A program made the translations under genes and the position numbers. Positions 44,325 to 55,500 of a stretch of DNA of 63,293 bases are shown piece by piece. The stretch lies in the NCBI GenBank assembly GCA_023251775.1, contig JAHEYC010000002.1:20416-83708 (forward strand), in the 5' to 3' direction. The notes below the pieces were generated by a model, which worked only from the letters and a program-made list of their open reading frames with translations, searched no databases and was not told the DNA's origin. The stretch's first letter is position 1. The number at the start of each line of letters is the position of its first letter. The stretch comes from Sphingobacteriaceae bacterium. Lineage in GTDB: Bacteria; Bacteroidota; Bacteroidia; B-17B0; Aurantibacillaceae.

Positions 44325-47120
44325 ATGAAAAAAATAATTTACTTTTTTGTTATCACTTTTATAGTAACTGTGAATTGCAACGCTCAAGGTTTTATTTGGG
44401 CAAAAAAAGTAGGCGCCGGAAATAACGACGAAGCAACATGTGTAAAAGTTGATGGTTCCGGAAATGTTTATACAAGTGGATTTTTCCAAGGTACTGCCGA
44501 TTTTGATCCGGGTCCTGCCACATTTAATATGACATCTGCGGGCTTGCAAGATGCATTTATTTTAAAATTAGATCCTTCCGGAAATTTTTTGTGGGCGAAA
44601 CGTATTGGTGGAACAGGAGCAGATTTTGCTCAAGTATTGATACCTGATGCCGGTGGAAATATTATTATTTCAGGGAATTTCGCAAATATCGTTGATCTTG
44701 ATCCCGGGCCTGCCGTATCTAATTATACTTCCTTTGGTAGTAATGATATTTATGTTTTGAAATTGGACGGCGCCGGAAATTATTTATGGGCCAAACAAAT
44801 GGGTGGGGCTCAGTTGGAGGCGCCTTTGGGAATAAAGCTGGATGCCACTGCAAATATATTGATCTCAGGAAATTTTGATGGGATCCCTGATTTTGATCCC
44901 GGACCTTCGGTAACCACATTAACAGCTTCAGGAATATTCGATATTTTTATATTGAAGTTAGATCCCTCAGGAAATTTTACTTGGGTTAGAGGAATAGGTG
45001 ATGTAAATAATGATACCGGAGAATCTATTGCCTTGGATGCTGCCGGAAATGTGCATGTAACAGGAACATTTAACGGAACAGTTGATTTTGATCCGGGAGC
45101 AGCGGTCTTTAATTTAACCTCAGGGGGCTTTGATCCTTACATTTTAAAGTTGGATGCCGCTGGAAATTTTGTTTGGGCAAGAGTGTTGTACAACAACACA
45201 GCGGCCGATTATGGAATGGGTATTGCCGTAGATGCTTCAGGAAATGTTTATTCAACGGGACGTTTTGCTAATACCATGGATTTTGATCCGGGGCCGGGAA
45301 TTTTTAACCTAACAGCCGGCGGGACTTCAGACTCATATGTTTCCAAATTAAACTCGGCAGGTAATTTTGTTTGGGCAGCACAATTAGGCGGACCTTCCGC
45401 AGAATACGGTGAAGATATTGCGTTAGACGCGGTGGGTGATGTTTATAGCACAGGTTATTTTTCGGGTATTGCCGATTTTAATCCGGCCGCTGCTTCTTAT
45501 ACACTATCAGCTGCCGGAAGCGCTGATATTTATGTTTCAAAATTAAATTCAGCGGGTGCTTTTGTGTGGGCATCAAAAATGGGTGGAACAGCTTATGAGA
45601 TTGGATATTCAATTTATGTAGATGTTCCCGGGAATATTTATACTTGTGGACATTTTTCCGGAACCTGTGATTTTAATCCAACAGCAGGAAGTTATACACT
45701 CATATCTGCTGGACTAACAGATGCCTGGGTTCAAAAAATGGGTACATGTGCCGGTGCACCTGTAATATCGAGCACTATTACGGGAAGTACATCTGTTTGC
45801 CCGGGATCTACTTACATATATTCTATTACCGCTGCAGCAACTGCAACAAGTTATAATTGGATCCTTCCTTTAGGATGGATTGGTACTAGTACAACAAATA
45901 TAATTTCTGTAACGGCAGGTACCAGTGGAAATTTCAGCGTAACGGCAACTAGCTCTTGTGGTACGAGCTCCGCTCAAACCCTAAGCGTTACTGTAAACTC
46001 ATCGCCAACAATTACTGTAAATAGCGGAAGCATTTGCTCCAGTCAATCATTTACAATTATTCCTTCAGGTGCAAGTACCTATACAATTCAAGGGGGCAGT
46101 GCGATAGTTAGTCCAACAACAAATACGAGCTATACAGTGATTGGAACAAGTACTTCCGGATGTATTAGTAATATAGCTACATCAAATGTTACAGTGAATA
46201 CAATTCCAATTCAACCTTCGGCTATAACCGGTAATACTTTAATTTGTAGTAATACATCTCAAGCTTATAGTGTTTCATTGGTTGGAGGCAATTCATATAC
46301 TTGGACCTTACCGGGTGGATGGAGTGGAACGAGTACCAGTAATATTATTAGTACCACTGCAGGAATCACAAGCGGTGTGATAAGTGTTGCGGCCATTAAT
46401 GCATGCGGAACTTCACCAACGAGAACAATTGCTGTGACCGTTAACCCTGTACCAAGCATAACTATTTCACCAAGTAGCAATCCAATATGCAACTTAAATA
46501 CGGTTACCTTAACTGCGGCCGGCGCTTCAACTTATAGCTGGAATACTGGGCCAACTACAAATACGATAAGTCAATTCATTTCGTTCAACACTACTTTTAC
46601 GGTTACCGGAACGTTGGCAGGATGTTCTTCATCCTCAAGCATAGCTATCAATATTTTGACACTTCCACAGGTACTTGTTTCTTCAAATAGCGTTATGATC
46701 TGTGTTGGGCAAAACGCAGTGCTCACAGCAAGCGGTGCTGTAAGTTACACATGGTATCCTACAGGTTCAGGAAGCAGCATTTCCGTTTCACCAACGGTAA
46801 CAACCTCCTATACTGTTGTTGGTACCGGTGTAAATGGTTGTACCAACACATCAACATTTAATCAAGGGGTTTCACCATGTACAGGTTTAACTATTTTCAA
46901 TTCTCAAGAAGAAGAAATGTTGGTTTATCCAAATCCATTCAGTAATAAGATCACAGTGAGCATAGCAGGCGAATCATCCATAAAAATATATAACACCATT
47001 GGAATGCTTGTTTATTCTTCCGAAATAAAGAATAAAAAAGATATTGATCTTTCCGAGTTGCCTATTGGGATCTATTTTATTAGAACCGATCTCGAAACAA
47101 TAAAAATAATAAAGGAATGA
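44325..47120 (+). CDS. Seven-repeat SBBP propeller/Ig-like T9SS protein, paralog B
   Basis: Starts 2 bp after paralog A's stop. It has the same plan at 931 residues: signal peptide, exactly seven DFDP/DLDP/DFNP propeller repeats, five Ig-like modules (A-B-A-B-B) and a T9SS domain with VYPNPFSNK. The pair clearly arose by tandem duplication, with later gain or loss of Ig modules. Like its neighbour it has no visible catalytic residues. Confidence 0.9.
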   Translation: MKKIIYFFVITFIVTVNCNAQGFIWAKKVGAGNNDEATCVKVDGSGNVYTSGFFQGTADFDPGPATFNMTSAGLQDAFILKLDPSGNFLWAKRIGGTGADFAQVLIPDAGGNIIISGNFANIVDLDPGPAVSNYTSFGSNDIYVLKLDGAGNYLWAKQMGGAQLEAPLGIKLDATANILISGNFDGIPDFDPGPSVTTLTASGIFDIFILKLDPSGNFTWVRGIGDVNNDTGESIALDAAGNVHVTGTFNGTVDFDPGAAVFNLTSGGFDPYILKLDAAGNFVWARVLYNNTAADYGMGIAVDASGNVYSTGRFANTMDFDPGPGIFNLTAGGTSDSYVSKLNSAGNFVWAAQLGGPSAEYGEDIALDAVGDVYSTGYFSGIADFNPAAASYTLSAAGSADIYVSKLNSAGAFVWASKMGGTAYEIGYSIYVDVPGNIYTCGHFSGTCDFNPTAGSYTLISAGLTDAWVQKMGTCAGAPVISSTITGSTSVCPGSTYIYSITAAATATSYNWILPLGWIGTSTTNIISVTAGTSGNFSVTATSSCGTSSAQTLSVTVNSSPTITVNSGSICSSQSFTIIPSGASTYTIQGGSAIVSPTTNTSYTVIGTSTSGCISNIATSNVTVNTIPIQPSAITGNTLICSNTSQAYSVSLVGGNSYTWTLPGGWSGTSTSNIISTTAGITSGVISVAAINACGTSPTRTIAVTVNPVPSITISPSSNPICNLNTVTLTAAGASTYSWNTGPTTNTISQFISFNTTFTVTGTLAGCSSSSSIAINILTLPQVLVSSNSVMICVGQNAVLTASGAVSYTWYPTGSGSSISVSPTVTTSYTVVGTGVNGCTNTSTFNQGVSPCTGLTIFNSQEEEMLVYPNPFSNKITVSIAGESSIKIYNTIGMLVYSSEIKNKKDIDLSELPIGIYFIRTDLETIKIIKE

Positions 47121-47168
47121 AGCTTTGAATGACATCTTAAAATTAAATTATTATCACTTTGAAGTATT

Positions 47169-49256
47169 ATGAGATCTTGTTTCATTCTTTTTTTCATTCT
47201 GAATATTTCAAACTCTTTAGCGCAAAGCAAAAAAATAGATAGTTTAAACGCTGTCATTTCTTCAAACAAACACGATACAATTATTGGTTCGGCATTAAAC
47301 GACTTAACTAAATTTTACATCAATTTAGGAGATACTGCTAATTACTATTTATCTATTGATAAGTTCGGTAAGTTGTTTGAGAAAAGCAAGAATCAAAAAT
47401 TAGGCAGTTCTTATTATTTATTGCAGGCCACATTTGAGGAAAATATTCACGGAGATAAAGTAAAGACTCTTGAACTCTTTCAGAGGTCATATGATTGTTC
47501 TATTAAGGCCAATGACAAAACAACCGCAGGAAGAAGATTAAGTAAGATAGGAAAGTTATTTATGGACCTTGGAAAGTTCAAGGAAGCCATAGACATATTA
47601 TACAAATCGATAAAACTTAATGAGGAAATTGGAAATTTAGTTGGAGTAAGTTATTCCTATTTTGGTTTGGGTGAGGTTTTCCGACTTCAAAAAAACCCCA
47701 AAAAAGCACTTGAAAGTTATTACCGCGGATATGCACTTGCTCAGCAAACGCAGGATAAATTTGCATTATCGGCAAGTTATAACAATATAGGAATGATCTA
47801 TAATATGAATGAGCAAACTGATTCAGCCCTTTTTTATTTTAATAAAGCTGTAGATTTTAATACAAAAAATAATAATGAACCCGGAGTTGCATCTGCCCTA
47901 GAAAGAATTTCAACAATTTATATGCGTAAGAACCAACACCAGAAGGCAATTGAACTTTTGGAAAGGGTTTTAAAAATAAAACAAAAGTATGGTGATAAGC
48001 AACAGATGGCGGTAACCTATATTAATTTGGCTGAAGCATTTTTGGGGCTCAAAAAACACGCAGCCGCCTCTAAAAATCTTGAGCTTGCAATTGATATCTC
48101 ACGTCAATTAAACCTTGTCGAATTTCTTGAATATTGCTATAAATTGGAGGGCATTATTTACAAGGCGGAAGGTAAATACGAAAAAAGTGCAGAAAGTCTT
48201 TTTAAATATATACAGTTACACGATAGTTTGATCACAATGCAAACAAGCCGTTTGGCATCTGAACAGGAGGGGAAGTTTCAAAGTGAGCGGAAGAAGAAGG
48301 AGATCGAACTTTTAAATAAAGATAAGGTCATACAGGAGGCAGATCTTAAAAAACAAAAACAATTCTCTTATTTTGTTGTGCTTGTAGCCATTTTGCTTGG
48401 GTTAACCGTATTTGTGATCTTCAGAGGTTTAAAACAAAAGCAAAAAGATAATAAGGCATTGTCAGAAAAAAATGAGATCATAAATAAGCAAAAAATAGTC
48501 GTAGAGGAAAAAAACAAGGAAATAACAGATAGTATCAATTATGCCAAACGTATTCAATATGCTCTATTAGCTTCTGATAATTTCTTAAAAAAATACTTAG
48601 CTAAACATTTTGTGTTCTTTAAACCAAAGGATATTGTGAGTGGCGACTTTTATTGGGCAACTACTCACAATGAAAAATTTTATTTGGCTGTTTGTGATTC
48701 AACCGGGCATGGAGTACCTGGAGCATTTATGAGTCTTTTGAATATTGGTTTTTTAAGTGAAGCTATAAATGAAAAGGAGATAACGGAACCTAATTTAATA
48801 TTTGATCACGTTCGTCGTAGACTTGTTGAAACAATTAGTGCTGAAGGCCAAAAGGATGGTTTTGATGGTATTCTAATATGCTTAGATACAAATACCAAAC
48901 AAATATCCTACGCTGCAGCAAATAATGCACCGGTAATAGTTTCTAATGGTGTAGTGATTGATGGTGAGTCTAATAAAATGCCGGTAGGATATGGCGAGAA
49001 AAATGATCCATTTGATCTATATATTGCAAAGGGTAAACCCGGAGATATGCTGTATTTATTTACAGATGGATATCAAGATCAATTCGGCGGTCCCAAAGGT
49101 AAAAAATTCATGTCGAAAAAACTGAACGAATTATTAGTAAGCGTGAGTAGAGAAGTTCCTGATCAACAAAGGACCATCCTAAAAACAAACTTGCAAGAAT
49201 GGAAGGGCGAACTCGAGCAAGTTGATGATGTTTGCGTAATTGGGATCAAATTATAA
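47169..49256 (+). CDS. TPR-SpoIIE PP2C-type phosphatase
   Basis: Signal peptide (to LAQ), about nine TPR repeats in the periplasm, a transmembrane helix at about 398-418 and a coiled coil. A cytosolic SpoIIE PP2C domain has the metal-binding motifs GDFYWA, CDSTGHGVPGAFMS and the late TDGYQDQFGG and DDVCVIGIKL. All core Asp/Gly residues are present, so it is probably active on a phosphoprotein, for example an anti-anti-sigma factor; no such partner is adjacent. It follows paralog B by 48 bp in the same direction. Confidence 0.93.
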   Translation: MRSCFILFFILNISNSLAQSKKIDSLNAVISSNKHDTIIGSALNDLTKFYINLGDTANYYLSIDKFGKLFEKSKNQKLGSSYYLLQATFEENIHGDKVKTLELFQRSYDCSIKANDKTTAGRRLSKIGKLFMDLGKFKEAIDILYKSIKLNEEIGNLVGVSYSYFGLGEVFRLQKNPKKALESYYRGYALAQQTQDKFALSASYNNIGMIYNMNEQTDSALFYFNKAVDFNTKNNNEPGVASALERISTIYMRKNQHQKAIELLERVLKIKQKYGDKQQMAVTYINLAEAFLGLKKHAAASKNLELAIDISRQLNLVEFLEYCYKLEGIIYKAEGKYEKSAESLFKYIQLHDSLITMQTSRLASEQEGKFQSERKKKEIELLNKDKVIQEADLKKQKQFSYFVVLVAILLGLTVFVIFRGLKQKQKDNKALSEKNEIINKQKIVVEEKNKEITDSINYAKRIQYALLASDNFLKKYLAKHFVFFKPKDIVSGDFYWATTHNEKFYLAVCDSTGHGVPGAFMSLLNIGFLSEAINEKEITEPNLIFDHVRRRLVETISAEGQKDGFDGILICLDTNTKQISYAAANNAPVIVSNGVVIDGESNKMPVGYGEKNDPFDLYIAKGKPGDMLYLFTDGYQDQFGGPKGKKFMSKKLNELLVSVSREVPDQQRTILKTNLQEWKGELEQVDDVCVIGIKL

Positions 49257-49511
49257 TATTTCACTTTAGAAGCGTAGGTTCATAATTGAATTCAACTAAC
49301 GATAGGGCGATTTTTGAAGATTTTAAAAATGTGATTTGCAAACACAAGGTCAACTTTTATTAAAAATTTTATGAGGGAATAAAGATCGAGGCATATCTCT
49401 AAATTTCATACTCATCTATTAGATCATGATTTTTCAACATGGTACTTTTTCTTATTAAACGGTCTAGTTTTTAACCTTAAAAGTGACATATTGTGTAAAA
49501 TAATTAATTGC
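49257..49511. other. Intergenic stretch before the small T9SS protein gene
   Basis: 255 bp, AT-rich, no ORF and no clear hairpin. The TAGTTTTT-like sequence near 49465 could be a weak -7 box for the next gene. Nothing else is recognised. Confidence 0.4.
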
Positions 49512-50006
49512 ATGAGAAATTTAAATATCCTACTTGGTTTGTGTTTTGCCACTTGCGTCGTCAAAGCACAAACTGTAACACCAACTGTTTATTCAAATCA
49601 GGGAGGTTACAATGTAGCCGCTGGAGGATCTATATCCTGGACCATTGGCGAGCCCGTTAGCGAGACGTACACTACAAGTACAAACAAAACCACAATGGGT
49701 TTTCATCAACCCGAACTTGGTGTTGCTACTTTAATAAAACAACAAGGCAATGATGTGGAGTTACTCGTATTTCCTAATCCGGTAAGAGAATCACTTACTG
49801 TAAGTTTCAATGACCTTGAGAATGGGGTTTACAAAATGGAACTCTTTGATGATCTAGGGAAAATGGTTTTTAAAACTGAGACCGAAATAAAAGCGGACAG
49901 TAAAATGGTAAACCTTAATATGTCGCAATATGCGGCCGGTAATTATTACTTAAGAGTTGCCAATCCAAATTTGAACAAAACGGTGAAGATCATTAAAACG
50001 TATTAA
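49512..50006 (+). CDS. Small T9SS-secreted protein
   Basis: Start set at the ATG of MRNLNILLGLCFATCVVKA because it gives a clean signal peptide; an in-frame TTG 21 bp upstream is less likely. A short beta-rich domain (YSNQGGYNVAAGGSISWTIG) is followed by a T9SS domain with VFPNPVRES and ending KTVKIIKTY. The domain is a common short module in Bacteroidota secreted proteins; its role is unknown. The collagen-like gene follows after 15 bp. Confidence 0.85.
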   Translation: MRNLNILLGLCFATCVVKAQTVTPTVYSNQGGYNVAAGGSISWTIGEPVSETYTTSTNKTTMGFHQPELGVATLIKQQGNDVELLVFPNPVRESLTVSFNDLENGVYKMELFDDLGKMVFKTETEIKADSKMVNLNMSQYAAGNYYLRVANPNLNKTVKIIKTY

Positions 50007-50021
50007 TAATTAAACAAGAAA

Positions 50022-51956
50022 ATGAAAATGAAAAAACAATTACTATTCGCTTCTTTCTGTTTGCTGTTAGCATTGGGAATGAATGCACAAATACCTCAGT
50101 CGATAAAGTACCAAGGTATTGCACGTAATGCTGCGGGTATTGCGTTAAACAATCAAGTGATCTCGGTGAGGATTGCTATTCGCGATAACTCTGCAGCCGG
50201 TCCGGTTGTATATCAAGAAAATCATAATGTTACTACAAGTCCATACGGTTTGTATAATATTAATCTTGGTACAGGTTCTGTATTACAAGGCACATTCAAT
50301 GCTGTTAACTGGGGTGTAAATACAAAATTCATTGAACAAGAAGTTGATTTTGGCGCAGGTTATGTAAACATGGGCGCATCACAATTTCTAAGTGTTCCTT
50401 ATGCATTGTTTGCTGCTAACGGTCCTTCAGGCCCTGCGGGTCCTATAGGACCCACTGGACTAACTGGTCCGCAAGGTCCTATTGGAAACACAGGTCCTGC
50501 CGGTCCTACGGGCCCAACTGGCCCTACAGGAAATACTGGCCCACAAGGTCCAATTGGTATTACCGGTCCTGCTGGTCCTACAGGTCCAACTGGCCCTACA
50601 GGCCCAACCGGTCCTATTGGTCCTGCCGGTCCTACTGGCCCAACGGGTCCAACCGGCCCAACTGGTCCGATCGGCCCTGCCGGTCCTGCCATGTGGACAT
50701 TAACTGTTCCAACTTTTAATACTGCAGGACAATTAACTGTAAATGGTACTGCCGGTTCAGGTGGTCCCGTTTCAACTGTTGGTGGTGCATGGTTATATGG
50801 TGGTAATAATTTTGCCGGTAATGCGAACTGGGGTTTAACTACAAACAACAGTATTGATCTTTTAACTAACAATACGGTAAGAGGTCGTTATGAAAATACA
50901 GGACGTATGTTATATGGTTCAAGTATTTCTCCAACATATAGCAATGGCATTGCAGTTTTCACATCAAATAATGTAACCTATCCGCATACTGTTCTTGCAA
51001 ATCAAGGAACTACAGGTTCTGCATTAATTGGAATAACTACAGCAGGTTCTTCTTCAGGTTTCTCTTCGGTGGACGGTGAATATACAGGGACAGGAACCGC
51101 CGGTGGAGTATCGGGTGCATTTCTTGGTACAAATGCGTCTACTTTAATTTCTGCGGTTCAAGGCCAGTGGGGCGGTACTGCTACATCAGGCGGTATTGGT
51201 GTTTCAGGTCTAAACAATGCCACAACAGGTTATAATCGTATTGGAGTGTTTGGTGACTATGATTGGAACGCTTACGGTATTGGTATTATGGGTAGAGGAT
51301 ATAACGGTAATTTTCCTACTTCCACCACAAGTGATTATGCTGTAGTTGGTGTAGTTGGCAACAATTCTAACTATGCAGGATACTTTAATGGTAACCATGT
51401 AATTGCTAATGGTACAAAATCAGGATCAATTCCTACTACAAAAGGAAACCAATTATTGTATTGCGCAGAATCACCTGAAGTTTGGTTCGAGGATCTTGGT
51501 GGCGGTAAATTACAAAATGGTATTGCAACTATACAACTTGATGCATTGTTCTTAGAAACCGTTGTTATTGATGATAAACATCCAATGCGTGTTTTCATTC
51601 AAATGGAAGGTGAATCGCAAGAAGTGTTTGTCACAAAAACTAACACTTCATTTACTGTGAAAGAAAGAAACGGTGGTAACTCAAATGCTGAGTTCTCATA
51701 TCGTATCATGGCAAAGCGCGTTCATTTCCAAGATCACCGTTTTGGTAATGATCCTGTTTGGGGTCCCGGCGACACGCGCGCGTACTCTTCATATGCTAAG
51801 CCAACACCAATTGATTATAATGAGGCGGTACAATTTTGGGCAGATTTCAAAAAGAACTTCAAGCAAGGTCCTCTACCTGCGACATGGAAATCTGTAGACC
51901 CTAAAGAAATAAGAAACCAACTTCAAACAAAAGCGAATAACGTGGGAACTAAGTAA
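50022..51956 (+). CDS. Secreted collagen-like protein
   Basis: Signal peptide to NAQ. The N-terminal domain (about 23-133) is shared by secreted Bacteroidota proteins ([16 protein letters not shown]). Then 30 uninterrupted Gly-X-Y triplets (residues 134-223), mostly GPT, GPI and GPA. A long Ser/Thr/Gly-rich region and a C-terminal domain (about 470-640, with [18 protein letters not shown]) follow. No T9SS motif is visible, so export beyond the periplasm is uncertain. Trimerisation through the collagen-like segment is likely. A terminator follows. Confidence 0.9.
   Translation: MKMKKQLLFASFCLLLALGMNAQIPQSIKYQGIARNAAGIALNNQVISVRIAIRDNSAAGPVVYQENHNVTTSPYGLYNINLGTGSVLQGTFNAVNWGVNTKFIEQEVDFGAGYVNMGASQFLSVPYALFAANGPSGPAGPIGPTGLTGPQGPIGNTGPAGPTGPTGPTGNTGPQGPIGITGPAGPTGPTGPTGPTGPIGPAGPTGPTGPTGPTGPIGPAGPAMWTLTVPTFNTAGQLTVNGTAGSGGPVSTVGGAWLYGGNNFAGNANWGLTTNNSIDLLTNNTVRGRYENTGRMLYGSSISPTYSNGIAVFTSNNVTYPHTVLANQGTTGSALIGITTAGSSSGFSSVDGEYTGTGTAGGVSGAFLGTNASTLISAVQGQWGGTATSGGIGVSGLNNATTGYNRIGVFGDYDWNAYGIGIMGRGYNGNFPTSTTSDYAVVGVVGNNSNYAGYFNGNHVIANGTKSGSIPTTKGNQLLYCAESPEVWFEDLGGGKLQNGIATIQLDALFLETVVIDDKHPMRVFIQMEGESQEVFVTKTNTSFTVKERNGGNSNAEFSYRIMAKRVHFQDHRFGNDPVWGPGDTRAYSSYAKPTPIDYNEAVQFWADFKKNFKQGPLPATWKSVDPKEIRNQLQTKANNVGTK
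50421..50690 (+). repeat. Gly-X-Y coding repeat
   Basis: 270 bp of 9-bp-periodic sequence encoding 30 collagen triplets. The antisense frame is also open (GPVGPVGP), which explains a spurious minus-strand ORF here. Confidence 0.95.
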
Positions 51957-52228
51957 AAGATTCTACCAAAGTTTAAAAAGTCTCGGCTATTAGTCGAGAC
52001 TTTTTTGTTTTTGGTAAAAAGTGGAATGTCCCAAATAAAATATCCTTCCGAAGTCAATTTTCTTTCTTAATAAGTCAACTCTAACCCTTTTAAAAAGACT
52101 AGTCAATTCTAGGATTCGGGTCCTCCGAATTAGCCGGGTGACAGCAAAGTGAAACATTTTTGAGTTAATGATCGGGCTCATAATGTCGTCGATTTTCGTT
52201 TGTCAACTAAAACATAGCTAAAGCAAAA
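51957..52228. other. Intergenic stretch between the collagen-like gene and the tRNA-Glu terminator
   Basis: Contains the terminator at 51978-52007, then about 200 bp with a small hairpin ATTCGG/CCGAAT (52114-52130). A 63-codon minus-strand ORF is present but has no recognisable similarity or RBS. No gene is supported. Confidence 0.5.
51978..52007 (+). terminator. Terminator of the collagen-like gene
   Basis: AAGTCTCG (51978-51985) pairs with CGAGACTT (51995-52002), followed by TTTTTG. Confidence 0.9.
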
Positions 52229-52258
52229 AACCCTTGCATCTCAACGATAGCAAGGGTT
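52229..52258 (-). terminator. Terminator of tRNA-Glu
   Basis: AACCCTTGC and GCAAGGGTT pair. On the minus strand T residues follow, just downstream of the tRNA. Confidence 0.9.
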
Positions 52259-52268
52259 CTCTTTTTTT

Positions 52269-52343
52269 TGGTAGCCCGTACGGGAATCGAACCCGTGTTT
52301 CATCCGTGAAAGGGACGTGTCCTAACCCCTAGACGAACGGGCC
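52269..52343 (-). tRNA. tRNA-Glu(TTC), CCA encoded
   Basis: On the minus strand: acceptor GGCCCGT/ACGGGCT (first pair G-U), anticodon loop CTTTCAC with anticodon TTC, T arm ACGGG/CCCGT with TTCGATT. The 3' end reads ACCA, so the CCA is encoded, unlike in the tRNA-Lys of this window. Confidence 0.96.
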
Positions 52344-52474
52344 CTTTCTAACCTTTACCTAAAGGGAGCGCAAAAATACAAATTTTTTTACAAAAACAAA
52401 GAAAACAGTCCTATTTTAGGGCCATTTTGAGCCGTGTTTAAAAACTAAAAATTGCTTAAATGCCTTGATAAACC

Positions 52475-52482
52475 TATATTTG
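52475..52482 (+). promoter_or_regulatory. -7 box TATATTTG of the mutase gene
   Basis: A perfect consensus, with a TTG 20 bp upstream (52452-52454). The start codon is 28 bp downstream. No cobalamin riboswitch is recognisable in the leader. Confidence 0.65.
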
Positions 52483-52510
52483 AAGGTGTATTTATAAGAA
52501 CTAACACCAA

Positions 52511-55500
52511 ATGGAAACCACCCCGTACCAAAGCAAAAATAAGATCAGAATTGTTACCGCAGCGGCCCTTTTTGATGGACATGATGCCGCTATTAACATA
52601 ATGCGTCGAATTATGCAAAGCAGCGGTGCTGAGGTCATTCATTTAGGCCATGATAGAAGCGTTCAGGAGGTGGTAGATTGCGCTATTCAGGAAGATGCAA
52701 ATGCAATTGCTATTACGAGTTATCAGGGCGGACACGTAGAATATTTTAAATACATGCACGATCTTTTGAAAGAAAGAGGTTGCGGACATATCAAATTATT
52801 TGGCGGTGGGGGTGGTGTTATTTTACCAACCGAGATCGAAGAATTACATAAATACGGTATCACAAAAATTTATAGTCCCGATGATGGTCGCTCACTTGGC
52901 CTGCAAGGAATGATCAACGATCTTTTAAAACAATCTGATTTCCCTTTAGGTTTGAATTTGAATGGGGAGGTTGGTTATTTAAAAGAGAAAGATCACAAAT
53001 CGATCGCAAAACTTATTTCGGCAGCAGAGAATCAAAACGAAGAAAGTGTTGCCATGCTCAAAAAAGTAAAAGAGTTGGCAGCGGCTTCTAAAGTCCCCGT
53101 GTTAGGAATTACAGGAACAGGTGGCGCAGGAAAATCAAGTTTGGTAGATGAATTAGTGCGCAGATTTTTAATAGATTTTCCTGAAAAACAAATTGGCATC
53201 GTTTCTGTTGATCCATCCAAACGTAAAACAGGCGGCGCGCTTTTAGGCGATCGTATTCGCATGAATTCTATTCGTAACGATCGCGTATTCATGTGTAGTA
53301 TGGCAACGCGTCAAAGTAATTTAGCATTGTCTAAACACGTGCAAGATGCCGTTGATATTTTAAAAGCTTCGGGATTTGATCTTATTATTTTAGAAACTGC
53401 AGGTATTGGACAAAGCGATACGGAAATCACAGAACACAGCGATGTAAGTTTGTATGTGATGACACCCGAGTACGGCGCAGCATCTCAATTAGAAAAAATT
53501 GATATGTTAGAGTTCGCCGATATCATTGCACTCAACAAATTTGATAAACGTGGCGCATTGGATGCTATTCGCGATGTAAAAAAACAATTCAAACGCAATC
53601 GTAATTTATGGGATACTCCCGATGATAAATTACCTGTGTATGGTTCTATTGCTTCGCAGTTCAACGATCCGGGAATGAATCGCCTTTACATTGAAGTGAT
53701 GAATAAGATCGCCGATAAAACAGGTTCAAAGCTCACATCACATTTTGCTTCAACAAACGAAATGAGCGAGAAGATCTATATCATTCCTCCGGCTCGTACA
53801 CGTTATTTGAGCGAGATCTCTGAGAACAATCGCGGATACGATAAAAAAGCATTGCAACAAACCGAATTAGCAGATAAATTATATAGCATTAAAAACACAA
53901 TTGCTGCCATTAAAGATTCTAAGATGGCCGACAAAGATCGCTTAGTAAAATCACTGGAAGAAGAATATGGAAGAGTTGAATTGGACTTCGATGGACACAA
54001 CCGAAAAATATTAGATACCTGGGAAGAACTCAAAAAACAATATCAAGGCGACTATTATATTTTTAAAGTACGCGATAAGGAAATAAAAATTAAAGCGCAT
54101 TACGAATCACTTTCGCATACACAAATTTCAAAAATTGCAGTTCCACGCTTTAAAGGTTGGGGCGATATTTTGCAATGGAATTTACAAGAGAATTTCCCGG
54201 GAAATTTTCCTTACACTGCCGGCATCTATCCATTTAAACGCGAAGGGGAAGATCCTACGCGTATGTTTGCAGGCGAGGGCGGACCGGAACGCACAAACAA
54301 ACGTTTTCATTATGTAAGTAAAGGATTACCTGCAGCGCGTTTAAGCACAGCGTTCGATAGTGTAACACTTTATGGTAATGATCCTGATCACCGCCCGGAT
54401 ATTTACGGTAAAATTGGAAACTCAGGTGTTTCGGTTTGCTGTTTAGATGATGCAAAAAAATTATACAGTGGATTTAATTTAGCCGATCCAAAAACATCGG
54501 TTTCAATGACAATTAATGGTCCTGCTGCAATTATTGCCGCATTTTTTATGAATGCCGCTATCGATCAGCAATGCGAATTATACATTAAAGAAAAAGGATT
54601 AGAAAAAGAGATCGATAAAAAGATCAACGATATTTATAAAACAAAAGGCGTTGCTCGTCCAAAATATTTTGGCGATCTGCCCGATGGAAATGATGGCTTG
54701 GGTTTAATGTTACTTGGAGTAACCGGAGATCAAGTTCTCCCTAAAGACGTTTACGACAAAATAAAAATTCAAACACTTGCGCAAGTACGCGGAACAGTAC
54801 AAGCCGATATTTTAAAAGAAGACCAAGCGCAAAACACTTGCATTTTTAGCACAGAATTTAGTTTGCGCGTGATGGGCGATGTGCAACAGTATTTTATTGA
54901 TAATAACGTTCGTAATTTTTATTCTGTTTCCATTAGCGGTTATCATATTGCCGAAGCCGGTGCAAATCCTATTTCCCAACTGGCATTTACTTTATCAAAC
55001 GGATTCACATTTGTAGAATATTATTTAAGCCGCGGCATGAACATTGATAGTTTTGCGCCAAACTTATCGTTCTTCTTTAGTAATGGTATCGATCCTGAGT
55101 ATAGTGTTATTGGTCGCGTTGCCCGCCGAATTTGGGCCAAGGCCATGAAACATAAATACGGCGGCAACGAACGTTCGCAAATGTTGAAGTATCATATTCA
55201 AACTTCGGGTCGTTCGTTACATGCACAAGAAATTGATTTCAATGATATTCGCACAACCTTGCAAGCATTGTACGCTATTTACGATAACTGTAACTCATTA
55301 CACACTAATGCTTACGATGAAGCGATAACAACTCCTACAGAGGGTTCTGTTCGTCGCGCCATGGCCATTCAATTGATCATTAACCGCGAATTAGGTTTAG
55401 CAAAAAATGAGAATCCATTACAAGGATCATTTATCATCGAAGAATTAACTGACCTGGTTGAAGAAGCAGTGCTAAAGGAATTTGATAGCATTAGCGAACG

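Noticed and set aside
50421-50690. Regular repeat resembling a CRISPR array
   Set aside because: The 9-bp period and open frame show it is a collagen-like coding repeat; there are no spacers and no cas genes in the window.
50399-50872. Minus-strand ORF rich in GPVGPVGP
   Set aside because: Antisense of the Gly-X-Y repeat; the periodic codons keep both strands open.
51990-52181. 63-codon minus-strand ORF
   Set aside because: No recognisable domain, no promoter or RBS, and it runs through the terminator of the collagen-like gene.
52344-52510. Cobalamin riboswitch upstream of icmF
   Set aside because: The 167-bp gap is AT-rich with no B12-box-like conserved sequence and only about 25 nt of leader after the -7 box.
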